A stretch of DNA of 35,355 nucleotides from [Limnothrix rosea] IAM M-220 (GTDB lineage: Bacteria; Cyanobacteriota; Cyanobacteriia; Cyanobacteriales; MRBY01). This document shows positions 1 through 7,576 of this stretch, piece by piece. Numbering within the stretch: position 1 is the first letter of the stretch; each line of letters starts with the position of its first letter. The notes under the pieces are model-generated. The model was not told the origin of the DNA. It worked only from the letters and a program-made list of their open reading frames with translations, and ran no database searches. The stretch is from contig NZ_MRBY01000042.1 in assembly GCF_001904615.1 (NCBI RefSeq), forward strand, positions 1 to 35,355. The letters run 5' to 3'. A program made the translations under genes and the position numbers.

Positions 1-161
1 GACGCGGTGAATGGGAGAGCGAGAGATCGGGAGATGTTTCTATGCAAACAATCCTACTAGCTTTCAAAAAATACAAATTTTCGTTGCTTCCCCGTGTCTT
101 TCCCTCTCCGTGTCTCCTCTTCTCTAAAGAATTTTGGCTACATTCTTATCCATAACTGACG
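1..161 (+). mobile_element. MITE-like element, copy 1 (subfamily A, cut by the window edge)
   Basis: This is the right-hand part of a short non-coding dispersed repeat. Its sequence from GACGCGG to the terminal AACTGACG matches the reverse complement of the copy at 16829-17022, with only about six differences by eye over 161 bases. The left terminus lies outside the window. The element stops at 161, and the next bases TTATTTAC (162-169) would be the target-site copy and contain the nadK stop codon. It has no plausible coding sequence. The other copies show terminal inverted repeats and target duplications, so I treat this as the same non-autonomous element. Confidence 0.75.
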
Positions 162-165
162 TTAT

Positions 166-1113
166 TTACGAAAATTTGCGTGAGGAAGGCTTCGCCACAT
201 GGGGCATGCCCCAGCCAAGTTTTTCCCGCAGGATACGGAAAAATTCTTGACGCTGTAATCTCACAAATTTGGCATTGTAGGGCGATCGCCCCAAAGAAAC
301 CCGGTCTTCAGGAATCACATAGGCACCACCATTACCATCAGCGACCAACATTAAACGGTGAGGTGTCGCCGGAAAAATATTGACAGGTTCACTATCAGAA
401 AACACAAGGGCACGGGATGCGAGGGAATGGGGACAAATAGGCGCGAGCTGAAAGACCGGTACATCAGGTGTTACAACGGGGCCACCGGCGCTCAGGGAGT
501 AGGCCGTGGAACCTGTCGGTGTTGCCACAATAATGCCATCGGCGGCAATATCAACGGGAGCATGGGCTCCGATTTTAATCTCAAAATGACACATGCCCGC
601 GAGCGGTTCTCGGTGCAAAACCATTTCATTTAAACTCAAGGCTTCCCAAAGTAAATCATTTTGCCTAAACAACTGCACCGTAATCATAGAGCGCTCTTCT
701 ACGTCGTATTCCCCCGCCAATAGCTGGGCGATCGCCTCATCAAGGTGCTGTAGATAAAGCTCAGTCAAAAACCCTAAATGACCCGTATTGACCGTCAACA
801 TCGGTAAACCCAACGGCGCGACCTGGCGCGCAGCAGAAAGTACCGTGCCATCACCACCTAGGACAACAACAAACTTCATTGCATCATCAAAATTTGGCGG
901 AACCAACTGATCAATTCTGGTGTGACAAACCGGACGATCCTGAATGGTGGGCGGTGCAGCAGCTGGCTCTACATATCCTAATAAGCCGCCAAAGCCCGTT
1001 GCCGTCTCCACTTGCCAGCCATTTTGCCGTAGGGTTTTTGTCAGTTCTTGGGCAACTTGGCAGGCGATCGGTTTGATGTCGTTATAAATAATGCCAGCTT
1101 TGGGCACAAGCAA
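166..1113 (-). CDS. nadK: NAD kinase
   Basis: This enzyme phosphorylates NAD to NADP using ATP in the cytoplasm. The 315-residue product carries the family's GGDGT loop (residues 86-90), the NE motif (162-163) and the conserved [14 protein letters not shown] segment (198-211), in the right order and at normal length. The first codon is uncertain. TTG at 1113 has AGGA five bases upstream, while GTG at 1107 would give the [10 protein letters not shown] start common in cyanobacterial homologues. Ycf39 lies upstream on the same strand, about 150 bases away. The stop codon is four bases from a MITE-like element, which apparently inserted just past the end of the gene without changing the reading frame. 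Identification is firm; only the start is open. Confidence 0.95.
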   Translation of the reverse strand: MLVPKAGIIYNDIKPIACQVAQELTKTLRQNGWQVETATGFGGLLGYVEPAAAPPTIQDRPVCHTRIDQLVPPNFDDAMKFVVVLGGDGTVLSAARQVAPLGLPMLTVNTGHLGFLTELYLQHLDEAIAQLLAGEYDVEERSMITVQLFRQNDLLWEALSLNEMVLHREPLAGMCHFEIKIGAHAPVDIAADGIIVATPTGSTAYSLSAGGPVVTPDVPVFQLAPICPHSLASRALVFSDSEPVNIFPATPHRLMLVADGNGGAYVIPEDRVSLGRSPYNAKFVRLQRQEFFRILREKLGWGMPHVAKPSSRKFS

Positions 1114-1216
1114 AATTGTCCTGAAAACTTAGGGGTATAGACCTATAGATTATCATCCATGTCGCATCCGTCTAAGGCTCTAATGAGCCTGTTGGAACAA
1201 GGTTTCTGCAACAACC

Positions 1217-1252
1217 GGAGACATCCCACGACATAGATTTTGACATGTCTCC
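1217..1252 (-). terminator. Inverted repeat downstream of ycf39
   Basis: GGAGACAT (1217-1224) and ATGTCTCC (1245-1252) form a perfect 8-bp inverted repeat with a 20-base loop, starting 13 bases past the ycf39 stop. On the minus strand no long T-run follows, so this may be a transcript-end stabilising hairpin rather than a classic intrinsic terminator. Confidence 0.35.
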
Positions 1253-1264
1253 CAACTATTTTCC

Positions 1265-2251
1265 TTAAAATGGCGTACGAATATTTGGCTTCTTCTTACC
1301 GGTCTTCTTCTTATTTTTATTCTTCTCATAATCAATTTCCTTGAGCTTCTGCATAATCCGGCTGAAGTATTCCTGTAGATAGCTCTCAAGGGTTGTGGTT
1401 TCGGCGGGGTCTAGCTCAAAGGTTTTGTAGACCTCCTCCATCGGCGCATCGAGGGAATTTCCAGAGGCCATCACCTCGGCAAAGGCAAGGCGATCAGAGG
1501 CGTTTTGGCTCCATTGGAAGAAGCGGGTAATACGACGCATTAACCGGAGGAAACCAAGGGATAAACGGGCAATACTAGCGGTTTGTCCAGAATATCGCTC
1601 ACAAATATTGATAATTTCTTCGCCTTTCCATGCCCGGGTACCCACGACGGGGAAAGAGCCTTTTTGGGTGGCGGGAATGTTTAATGCTTGTACCGCAAAA
1701 CGAGCAATGTCTTGGGTATTCATGTAGGCGATCGCCGAATTTTTACCCGTAATCCAGACCGCCTGATTTTCAAGAATCGGAATGGCATACTGCGCAATCA
1801 AACCCTGCATAAAGCCCGCAAGACGCAAGACAGTAAAGTCCATGTCAGCTTCTTCGAGATATCTTTCGACACAGTACTTTGCATCCATTAAAGGGACATT
1901 ACGGTATTTTTCTGCATCAAGGATCGAGAAAAAGACAAAGCGCTGAATACCAGCCTCCTTTGCCGCTTGAATCAAATTCACCTGACCCTGCCAATCTACT
2001 TCCTTCGCTCCCGTTGAATCTGTCGCACGGGCAGTCGCTGCATCGATAATCGCATCAATACCGTCGAGGGCTGGGGGCAATGATTCCGGAACACAGATAT
2101 CGCCGCCCACTAACTCTGCCCCCCATTCCTTCAGGAAAGATGCCTTACGAGCACTCCTAACGAGACAACGCACGTGATGACCTTCATCTAATGCCCGTCG
2201 CGCAACTTGTCTGCCTAAAGTGCCCGTAGCACCGACCACCAGTACATTCAT
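1265..2251 (-). CDS. ycf39: Ycf39-type NmrA-like NAD(P)-binding protein (photosystem II assembly factor)
   Basis: This is an atypical short-chain dehydrogenase of the NmrA group. In cyanobacteria Ycf39 acts with Hlip proteins in photosystem II assembly and chlorophyll recycling at the thylakoid (family knowledge). The start at 2251 gives MNVLVVGATGTLGRQ, placing the dinucleotide-binding GATGTLG motif at residues 7-13. The open frame reaches to 2329, but those 26 extra residues do not resemble the family. Sequence blocks such as RCLVRSARKASFLKEWGAEL and DPAETTTLESYLQEYFSRIM are typical of Ycf39. After the usual end there is a short lysine-rich tail (NKNKKKTGKKKPNIRTPF), probably lineage-specific. 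The gene is divergent from msrA, with about 155 bases between them. Confidence 0.93.
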   Translation of the reverse strand: MNVLVVGATGTLGRQVARRALDEGHHVRCLVRSARKASFLKEWGAELVGGDICVPESLPPALDGIDAIIDAATARATDSTGAKEVDWQGQVNLIQAAKEAGIQRFVFFSILDAEKYRNVPLMDAKYCVERYLEEADMDFTVLRLAGFMQGLIAQYAIPILENQAVWITGKNSAIAYMNTQDIARFAVQALNIPATQKGSFPVVGTRAWKGEEIINICERYSGQTASIARLSLGFLRLMRRITRFFQWSQNASDRLAFAEVMASGNSLDAPMEEVYKTFELDPAETTTLESYLQEYFSRIMQKLKEIDYEKNKNKKKTGKKKPNIRTPF

Positions 2252-2407
2252 GTAAATTTCGGTTAAGTAACGTTTTTTTAAGATCTTAGAAGATTTTATC
2301 AGAAATCGCTCACACATCCTGAGAGTCATAACCCAAACGTATCACCCAAGGCCTTGGCAATTTTGTCTACAATCAAGGTGACAACCTCAATGTGAGCCTA
2401 CTGTTTT

Positions 2408-3070
2408 ATGTTTTTCGGTCTACTCGGCAAAAAATCAGAAATGCCTAATCCGGAACAGGCACTCCCCGGCCGCGATCGCCAAATGCCCGTTCCTGAGAAG
2501 CACTTTGTGAATGGCAACCCCATTAAAGGGCCTTTCCCTGACAATATCGAGCTTGCCATGTTCGGACTCGGTTGTTTCTGGGGAGCAGAACGGAAGTTCT
2601 GGCAAACCGAAGGTGTCTATAGTACTGCGGTAGGCTACGCGGCAGGCTACACCAAAAATCCTACCTATCAAGAAGTTTGCTCTGGCATGACGGGTCACAA
2701 CGAAGTGGTTCTCGTCGCTTACGATCCGGCTCAAGTTTCCTATGAAACCCTCCTTAAGGTTTTTTGGGAAAGCCACAACCCCACCCAAGGTATGCGCCAA
2801 GGTAATGACACTGGCACGCAATATCGTTCTGGTATTTACGCTTATACCGAAGCTCAGAAAAAAGCAGCAGAAGAGTCTCGCCAAATGTACCAAGGGGCGA
2901 TCGCCGCCAAAGGATACGGTGAAATCACCACAGAAATTCTTGATGCGCCCGAATTTTACTACGCAGAGGAGTACCATCAGCAATACCTCGCGAAAAACCC
3001 CGGTGGCTATTGCGGTTTAGGCGGTACAGGCGTTACTTGTCCTGTCGGTTTGGGCGCTGAAGCAAACTAA
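2408..3070 (+). CDS. msrA: Peptide methionine sulfoxide reductase MsrA
   Basis: This enzyme reduces S-isomer methionine sulfoxide in free and protein-bound methionine, using thioredoxin. The catalytic GCFWGAE motif holds the nucleophilic cysteine at residue 56. Two more cysteines in [13 protein letters not shown] (202 and 211) fit the C-terminal resolving and recycling cysteines of three-cysteine MsrA proteins. The 220-residue length includes an N-terminal extension of about 45 residues before the core, as in E. coli-type MsrA. There is no clear signal peptide, so a cytoplasmic location is likely. It is transcribed alone, divergent from ycf39, and ends just before a good hairpin terminator. 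Confidence 0.95.
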   Translation: MFFGLLGKKSEMPNPEQALPGRDRQMPVPEKHFVNGNPIKGPFPDNIELAMFGLGCFWGAERKFWQTEGVYSTAVGYAAGYTKNPTYQEVCSGMTGHNEVVLVAYDPAQVSYETLLKVFWESHNPTQGMRQGNDTGTQYRSGIYAYTEAQKKAAEESRQMYQGAIAAKGYGEITTEILDAPEFYYAEEYHQQYLAKNPGGYCGLGGTGVTCPVGLGAEAN

Positions 3071-3123
3071 ATTTTTTCGTAGCCGTTTAAATCTCAAGCG
3101 AAAATCAAAAATCAACTTGGTAG

Positions 3124-3155
3124 GGTGCGTTAATGCAATGTAACGCACCTTTTTT
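3124..3155 (+). terminator. Rho-independent terminator after msrA
   Basis: GGTGCGTTA (3124-3132) pairs perfectly with TAACGCACC (3141-3149) around an 8-base loop, followed by six T (3150-3155). The arms resemble the GGTGCGTTA/TAACGCACC repeats scattered through many cyanobacterial genomes, so a mobile repeat may have been recruited as terminator. It lies about 50 bases past the msrA stop. Confidence 0.75.
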
Positions 3156-3210
3156 CGTGCTTGAGCATTCTTTCATGACATCCATTACCCACGACATTTG
3201 CCACTCAGAA

Positions 3211-3435
3211 TTACACTTCCTCTAAAACGTAAGTTAAGAAGGCATAGGTTTTCGGCGTATCGAAACGATAGGTTTCACCTTGAAAGTCAACAATATAATC
3301 TCCTCGAATTTCGCCACAAGCCGTACAGGTAATTGCTTTTTTATTCAGCGTATCTACGCTTAATCTCAAAATTTCCCTTTGAAGCCACTCATCAAATTGA
3401 GGATCCTTAAAAACCGCAGAAGAAGCTGTACTCAT
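3211..3435 (-). CDS. Small conserved-looking protein of unknown function
   Basis: A 74-residue protein starting at an ATG (3433-3435). I do not recognise a named domain. It is mixed polar with no signal peptide or membrane span. One CTAC cysteine pair in the middle (residues 37-40, ITCTACGEIRGDY) resembles half of a zinc or redox site but has no second pair. It sits between the msrA terminator and the promoter of the ParA-type gene, and is transcribed toward msrA as a single gene. Its composition and lack of overlap with a larger gene argue that it is real, but no function can be assigned. Confidence 0.6.
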   Translation of the reverse strand: MSTASSAVFKDPQFDEWLQREILRLSVDTLNKKAITCTACGEIRGDYIVDFQGETYRFDTPKTYAFLTYVLEEV

Positions 3436-3613
3436 AACTAAAACAGATCATTTATCAACAGATAACAAATATTAAAGCGACTCAACGCTAGATCATGCAG
3501 CGCCACAATCACCGTTTATCCTAGCCCACCTCACCAGCAATATTTTGTCCACGCCCACTTCGTCCCAACTCAAGAATGATTGCGTTTTCGATAATGAGCG
3601 GGAGCGAAGCCGC

Positions 3614-3619
3614 TATAAT
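3614..3619 (+). promoter_or_regulatory. Likely -10 box of the ParA-type gene
   Basis: A perfect TATAAT lies 43 bases before the GTG at 3662, with no good -35 box at standard spacing. If used, transcription would begin near 3626, leaving almost no leader for the ATG at 3632 but a normal leader of about 35 bases for GTG 3662, which has AGGG six bases upstream. This supports the downstream start. Confidence 0.45.
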
Positions 3620-3661
3620 GTCACACCGTAAATGTCGGCTAACGCAAGAGTAGGGAAAACT

Positions 3662-4297
3662 GTGACATCCCATCGTATTTTGGCGGTTATTAACGGGAAA
3701 GGTGGCGTCGGCAAAACGACAACAGCGGTCAATCTCTCGGCAATTTTTGCAGAAAAACAGCGAGTACTACTGGTCGATAGCGATCCCCAAGGCTCAGCGG
3801 CTTGGTGGGTAGATCGCAATCCAGAGAAATGGAACATTGACATTAGTACTGAGAAAAAACCTGAGGCCTTAAAAAATTTACGGCAAGTAGAGGGCTATGA
3901 CTTAATTGTGGTTGATACTCCGCCGGCGCTGCGTTCCCAAGCTTTAAAGGCTGTCTTACTGACCGCAGATTCTGTTATTTTGCCAACGCCGCCCGCGCCA
4001 ATGGATCTCAGTGCCCTCATTGAAACGGTGCAAAAGGCCATTAAACCAGTTGGTGTGCAGCATCGCGTTTTACTCACGAAAGTCGATAGTCGGAGCTTGC
4101 GGGAGAGCATTGATGCCCAAAATACGCTAATCGAACTGGGTATTCCTGTGTGTCATGCCTTTGTACGAGCCTACAAGGCTCATGAACAAGCTGTCTTGGC
4201 AGGCGTACCTATCAGTCAGATGCGTGGTAAAAAGACTAAAGACGCAGAAACCGATTACCGTCGTGTCGCGGACGAATTGCAACGGGATTGGACATAG
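3662..4297 (+). CDS. ParA-type Walker ATPase, candidate McdA (carboxysome positioning)
   Basis: This is a deviant-Walker ATPase of the ParA/MinD family, which binds nucleoid DNA in the ATP state and positions cargo. With the GTG start the protein is 211 residues. The Walker A motif KGGVGKTT has the signature lysine at 13 and the P-loop lysine at 18. A' (DSDPQGSA) and the Walker B-like VVDTPP segment follow. An in-frame ATG at 3632 would add 10 residues, but GTG 3662 has a well-spaced AGGG and fits the -10 box. No parB follows. Instead, 17 bases downstream is a coiled-coil gene whose last residues are IGWFD. An orphan ParA next to a small coiled-coil protein with a C-terminal tryptophan matches type 2 McdA/McdB. 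A chromosome-partition or other cargo-specific ParA is the alternative. Confidence 0.85.
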   Translation: MTSHRILAVINGKGGVGKTTTAVNLSAIFAEKQRVLLVDSDPQGSAAWWVDRNPEKWNIDISTEKKPEALKNLRQVEGYDLIVVDTPPALRSQALKAVLLTADSVILPTPPAPMDLSALIETVQKAIKPVGVQHRVLLTKVDSRSLRESIDAQNTLIELGIPVCHAFVRAYKAHEQAVLAGVPISQMRGKKTKDAETDYRRVADELQRDWT

Positions 4298-4314
4298 TAT
4301 TAATGAGGGACGTT

Positions 4315-4926
4315 ATGGCGAGCAGTAAGCAGAATTTATCCGATTTACTTCGAGAGGAAGTCAAACAAGAGGCGACTGACAAGCCTGAAACGAAGACCCA
4401 ACCTAAGGCGACAAAGAAGGTTGAATTGCCAGCGCAACCCTCGGCGACGGCGCTTTCCCGCATGACCAAAGCCCAGCTTTTAGAGCACATTAAATTACTA
4501 CAAAATCAGCAGCCAAGTTCTGCGACGACTCCTGACCCGCAAGCCGAAAAAATTGAAGCTAAAAATCAAGAATTAGCGAAACAGGTGAAGGCTCTAGAGG
4601 ATAAAATCTCAACTCAAGAAAAGGCGATCGCCGACGCAGAGAAAACCATTAAAACCCTCAAAACAGATTCTGCGGAAAAAACCAAGCTCGAAAAAGAATT
4701 AATAAAGCAACAGGGTTTGGTGGAAAAACTCTATGCCCAAGTGCAAGTTCTCGAAGCAGAAACAACCAAACCGGAACCTGAGCCGGAACCAGTTAACGAA
4801 GAGCGGACAATTGAGGAAGATCGAGCTTTAGTTTTAGCGCGAATTTCCAGTTACCAAGCAAATTTACAGTTTCCCTCGCAACCTGCTTCTAGCATCCCTG
4901 AGGAGGATATTGGCTGGTTCGATTAG
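4315..4926 (+). CDS. Coiled-coil protein, candidate McdB (carboxysome positioning adaptor)
   Basis: A 203-residue charged protein. The N-terminal motif NLSDLLREE is followed by a disordered K/E/P/Q-rich part (about 15-90), a heptad-rich coiled coil (about 90-155), an acidic PEPEPEPV linker, and a C-terminus ending EEDIGWFD with tryptophan at position 201. McdB proteins link carboxysomes to McdA; they are described as disordered/coiled-coil and carry an invariant tryptophan near the C-terminus (family knowledge). The ATG at 4315 is chosen because GAGGG ends five bases upstream; TTG 4288 and ATG 4303 are in-frame alternatives, and TTG 4288 would overlap the ATPase gene. It is 17 bases after the ATPase gene, so the two are almost certainly one operon. 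No sequence enzyme motif is visible. It could instead be an unrelated ParA partner. Confidence 0.8.
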   Translation: MASSKQNLSDLLREEVKQEATDKPETKTQPKATKKVELPAQPSATALSRMTKAQLLEHIKLLQNQQPSSATTPDPQAEKIEAKNQELAKQVKALEDKISTQEKAIADAEKTIKTLKTDSAEKTKLEKELIKQQGLVEKLYAQVQVLEAETTKPEPEPEPVNEERTIEEDRALVLARISSYQANLQFPSQPASSIPEEDIGWFD

Positions 4927-5008
4927 GGAAAGCCCCCAATGTCTGGAATTCTCTAGATTGATAGAATAGATTGTAGGAATTTTTACTAGAACAATTTTTG
5001 CATCGATT

Positions 5009-5944
5009 ATGTTTAAACGCTTTTTGTATGGAGCTTTGGCGGTCATGCTGTCCTTTGCCCTAACTTTCACTCCAGCTGATGAGGCTTGGGCAGCGCGTAG
5101 TGGCGGCAGAATTGGTGGTGGCTCCTTCCGTAGTGCGCCTAGCCGCAGTTTCTCCCCTGCTCCTACTCGTCAGGCTCCTGTGGGTGGCGGTTATGGCTAT
5201 GGTGGTGGCTTCGGTTTTCCTTTCCTCCTACCATTCTTTGGCTTCGGCGGGTTTAGCGGTATCTTCGGTCTCTTCTTTATGTTGGCGATCGCCGGATTTT
5301 TAGTCCGTACTTTCCAGGGTGTACTGGGTGGAGGTGCAGAAAGCGGAGACAGTGTGGGTTATTCGGCACCGTCTAGCCAAATTTCTGTGGCAAAAGTGCA
5401 GGTGGGTTTGTTGGCACAGGCACGGGATTTGCAAAAAGATTTAGATAGATTAGCAGCAACGGCTGACACTGGCACCCAAGCTGGTCGCGCCAAGGTTTTA
5501 CAGGAAACTACTTTAGCGCTACTGCGTAATCCTGAATATTGGGTTTATGGTGCGGCAGACGCGGCAAAATTAGGGGTTGATGCAGCGGAATCTACGTTTA
5601 ATCAATTAGCTCTCGGTGAACGCAGTAAGTTCACGGCGGAAACTCTAACGAACGTCAACAACGAGCGTAATGTTCCGGCGAGTAGCGACCGTGCTGACCT
5701 TGTGAAGGCTGACCAAGGTAATAACGAGTACATTATGGTCACGATTATTGCTGGGGCACTCGGCAAGATCGATTTACCGAAAATTAATGATTCTCAGAAT
5801 CTTGAACAAGCCATCCGTCAAATTGGTGCTCTCGGTGGCGATCGCCTCGTTGCTCTAGAGATTCTCTGGACTCCCCAAGCAGAAGGTGACACCCTCAGTA
5901 CCGATGATATTTTGACCTATTACCCTGACATCAAACTCGTCTAA
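5009..5944 (+). CDS. DUF1517 family exported or membrane protein
   Basis: A 311-residue protein. An N-terminal signal sequence (MFKRFLYGALAVMLSFALTF, with likely cleavage after DEAWA near residue 28) is followed by an RSGGRIGGGSFRSAPSRSF stretch rich in Arg, Gly and Ser. Then come a Gly/Phe-rich segment and one strong hydrophobic helix (about residues 75-105). The soluble C-terminal domain (about 125-311) is the DUF1517 region, which is conserved in cyanobacteria and plants; its function is unknown to me. Residues 26-75 are strongly biased in composition. It has its own upstream region of about 80 bases after the coiled-coil gene and ends at a terminator, so it is probably a separate transcript. 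Confidence 0.85.
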   Translation: MFKRFLYGALAVMLSFALTFTPADEAWAARSGGRIGGGSFRSAPSRSFSPAPTRQAPVGGGYGYGGGFGFPFLLPFFGFGGFSGIFGLFFMLAIAGFLVRTFQGVLGGGAESGDSVGYSAPSSQISVAKVQVGLLAQARDLQKDLDRLAATADTGTQAGRAKVLQETTLALLRNPEYWVYGAADAAKLGVDAAESTFNQLALGERSKFTAETLTNVNNERNVPASSDRADLVKADQGNNEYIMVTIIAGALGKIDLPKINDSQNLEQAIRQIGALGGDRLVALEILWTPQAEGDTLSTDDILTYYPDIKLV

Positions 5945-5963
5945 TCACAGTATGAATTAAACG

Positions 5964-5993
5964 AAAATCCTCCTGAATTTAGGGGGATTTTTT
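5964..5993 (+). terminator. Rho-independent terminator after the DUF1517 gene
   Basis: AAAATCCTCC pairs with GGGGATTTT-type bases around AATTTA, followed by a T-run (5988-5993). The A-rich left side and T-rich right side allow it to work in both directions, which suits the convergent arrangement with the PmbA-like gene. Confidence 0.7.
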
Positions 5994-6013
5994 GTTTGTG
6001 CCACAGTTGATCG

Positions 6014-6076
6014 AGGGCGCATCTCGATGTCGCCCCTACACAAACCAATACTTGTAGGGGTTGTTCGCGAACAACC
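6014..6076. repeat. REP-like double palindrome between convergent genes
   Basis: Two palindromic units lie side by side. The first, GGGCGCATCTCGATGTCGCCC (6015-6035), is an imperfect hairpin. The second, GGTTGTTCGCGAACAACC (6059-6076), is a perfect 18-base palindrome. Between them CCCCTACA (6033-6040) and TGTAGGGG (6053-6060) form a perfect 8-bp inverted repeat. The TGTAGGGG-plus-palindrome layout is the same as repeats commonly scattered between genes in cyanobacteria (established knowledge). It may add termination or transcript protection for the two converging genes. Confidence 0.7.
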
Positions 6077-6092
6077 TTCCGAAAAGCTTCTG

Positions 6093-7421
6093 TTAAATGC
6101 TATCGGTGACGCTACTGAAATGAAAAGCGCTAACTTTCACTGCTGGCACGACTGAACTGCCATGACGTTCTGGGGTGGCGATCGCCTCGATATTATTCAG
6201 TAGATTTGGCAGCGTATCGTTAAAACGCAAATTGTAGATGGGATAAGCTAGTTTGCCGTTCTCAATCCAAAAGGCTCCGTCGCGGGTCATGCCCGTCAGC
6301 TCAAGGGTTTTGCGGTTCACCGACTGCACATACCAAGCGCGATTTACGAAAATCCCCCGTTCAGTATTCGCAATTAAATCCGCTAGGGTTTGATCCGTTC
6401 CCTCCATCACCAAGGGGAATAAACCGCCAGTCGGTTTTTGATGTTTTTGGGCAGCCCAATAACGGTCATAACTTAAGGTTTTCACTACGCCATTCTCCAC
6501 AATTGCTCGGCGATCGCAGGGCAAACCGCCGCCACTAAATGGACTCGATTGCAGCAAAGGATGCCTCGGATCGCGATACAAATTCACTTTGTCGTTAAAC
6601 AGTTTTTCGCCCAAACGATTCCCGTCTTTCTCCCCAGAGAAAAAGCTACGCCCTTCATCCGCTGAACGCGCCGACATACCCCACACCATCCGTGGAATCA
6701 GGTTGGCGATCGCCCCGGCATTAAAAACAACCGGATAAGTATCTGCTTCTAAACGGGTGGGATTTTGCGCTAAAGTTGCCCGCTGCAACGTCGTAGTTAC
6801 AATTTTTTCGATGGGCAGTTCATTGATACCCCAAGCCGTGCGTCTTCCCCAACTGGAGCCTTTACCAATTTTTGCAGTAAAGCTAAATTCCGCGCTAGTT
6901 TTGCAATCGTAAGCCCGTAAACCCGCCGAATTACCAACGGCATAGGCCGTCGCGCTAGTACTCAAAATGCCGGATCCTTCCGTCCTAGCCACTTCACTTT
7001 GCTGACAAACCTTTTGGATCAGCTCCCCTCGTTTTAACGGTGAAAAAGTGTAGGTTGGCTCGTCAAATTTCGCCGAAAAATCAGGATAGCTTTGCGTCTC
7101 TAGTAACGGGATCCACTCTGGGTCAGGAGGCGCAATTCGAGCTAAATCTTCACTCCGTCGCAGAGCTGCGATAATGCCATCAAAATCCTGCTCAACGGTG
7201 GTGACACTGGCGTTTTGTTTCCCGAAATAGCTAGTAATGCGAATTTCAAACTGATTTTTCTGGAGATTTTGCCGAATTTGATTTTCACCAAATCGCCCTA
7301 AGGCAGACTCGCGTTCTTCTATTTGCACAGAAACACCATCTGATTTTGCCTGTGCCACAATCTGCTCAATCCAATCTAGAGCCTGCTCCCGAGAAATCAA
7401 ACGCGGCGCTGCAACAACCAT
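6093..7421 (-). CDS. TldD/PmbA family protein, PmbA (TldE)-like
   Basis: A 442-residue member of the TldD/PmbA (U62) protease family. In bacteria TldD and TldE/PmbA form a heterodimeric metalloprotease that trims peptides such as antitoxins and RiPP precursors. No HExxxH zinc motif is present, which points to the non-catalytic PmbA/TldE partner rather than TldD. Typical family segments include AYAVGNSAGLRAYDCKTS and the C-terminal GMTRDGAFWIENGKLAYPI. The start at 7421 (ATG) is preferred over GTG 7442, since AAAGGA lies a short distance upstream. No TldD partner is in this window, so it must be encoded elsewhere. The gene is convergent with the DUF1517 gene and downstream of cphA on the same strand, with about 150 bases between them. 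Confidence 0.88.
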   Translation of the reverse strand: MVVAAPRLISREQALDWIEQIVAQAKSDGVSVQIEERESALGRFGENQIRQNLQKNQFEIRITSYFGKQNASVTTVEQDFDGIIAALRRSEDLARIAPPDPEWIPLLETQSYPDFSAKFDEPTYTFSPLKRGELIQKVCQQSEVARTEGSGILSTSATAYAVGNSAGLRAYDCKTSAEFSFTAKIGKGSSWGRRTAWGINELPIEKIVTTTLQRATLAQNPTRLEADTYPVVFNAGAIANLIPRMVWGMSARSADEGRSFFSGEKDGNRLGEKLFNDKVNLYRDPRHPLLQSSPFSGGGLPCDRRAIVENGVVKTLSYDRYWAAQKHQKPTGGLFPLVMEGTDQTLADLIANTERGIFVNRAWYVQSVNRKTLELTGMTRDGAFWIENGKLAYPIYNLRFNDTLPNLLNNIEAIATPERHGSSVVPAVKVSAFHFSSVTDSI

Positions 7422-7576
7422 AATGTCAATTTTTCCTTTCACTAGGTCATATCCTAACGATAGTCGCCAGACTAAAGCAAAGGCCGGCGAAAAAACGCTT
7501 ATTTTTCTAGATAGATTGCCCTTCAGCCAGCTTGATTGTGTTCTTGAAATGCTTTTGCAATGGGAGGGGGCTTCCT

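Noticed and set aside
1-161. Small RNA gene in MITE copy 1
   Set aside because: No promoter or terminator specific to it was found; the dispersed repeat with terminal inverted repeats explains the conservation better.
2435-2983. 182-residue open frame on the minus strand
   Set aside because: It is the antisense shadow of msrA, whose motifs are unmistakable; it has no family-like features of its own.
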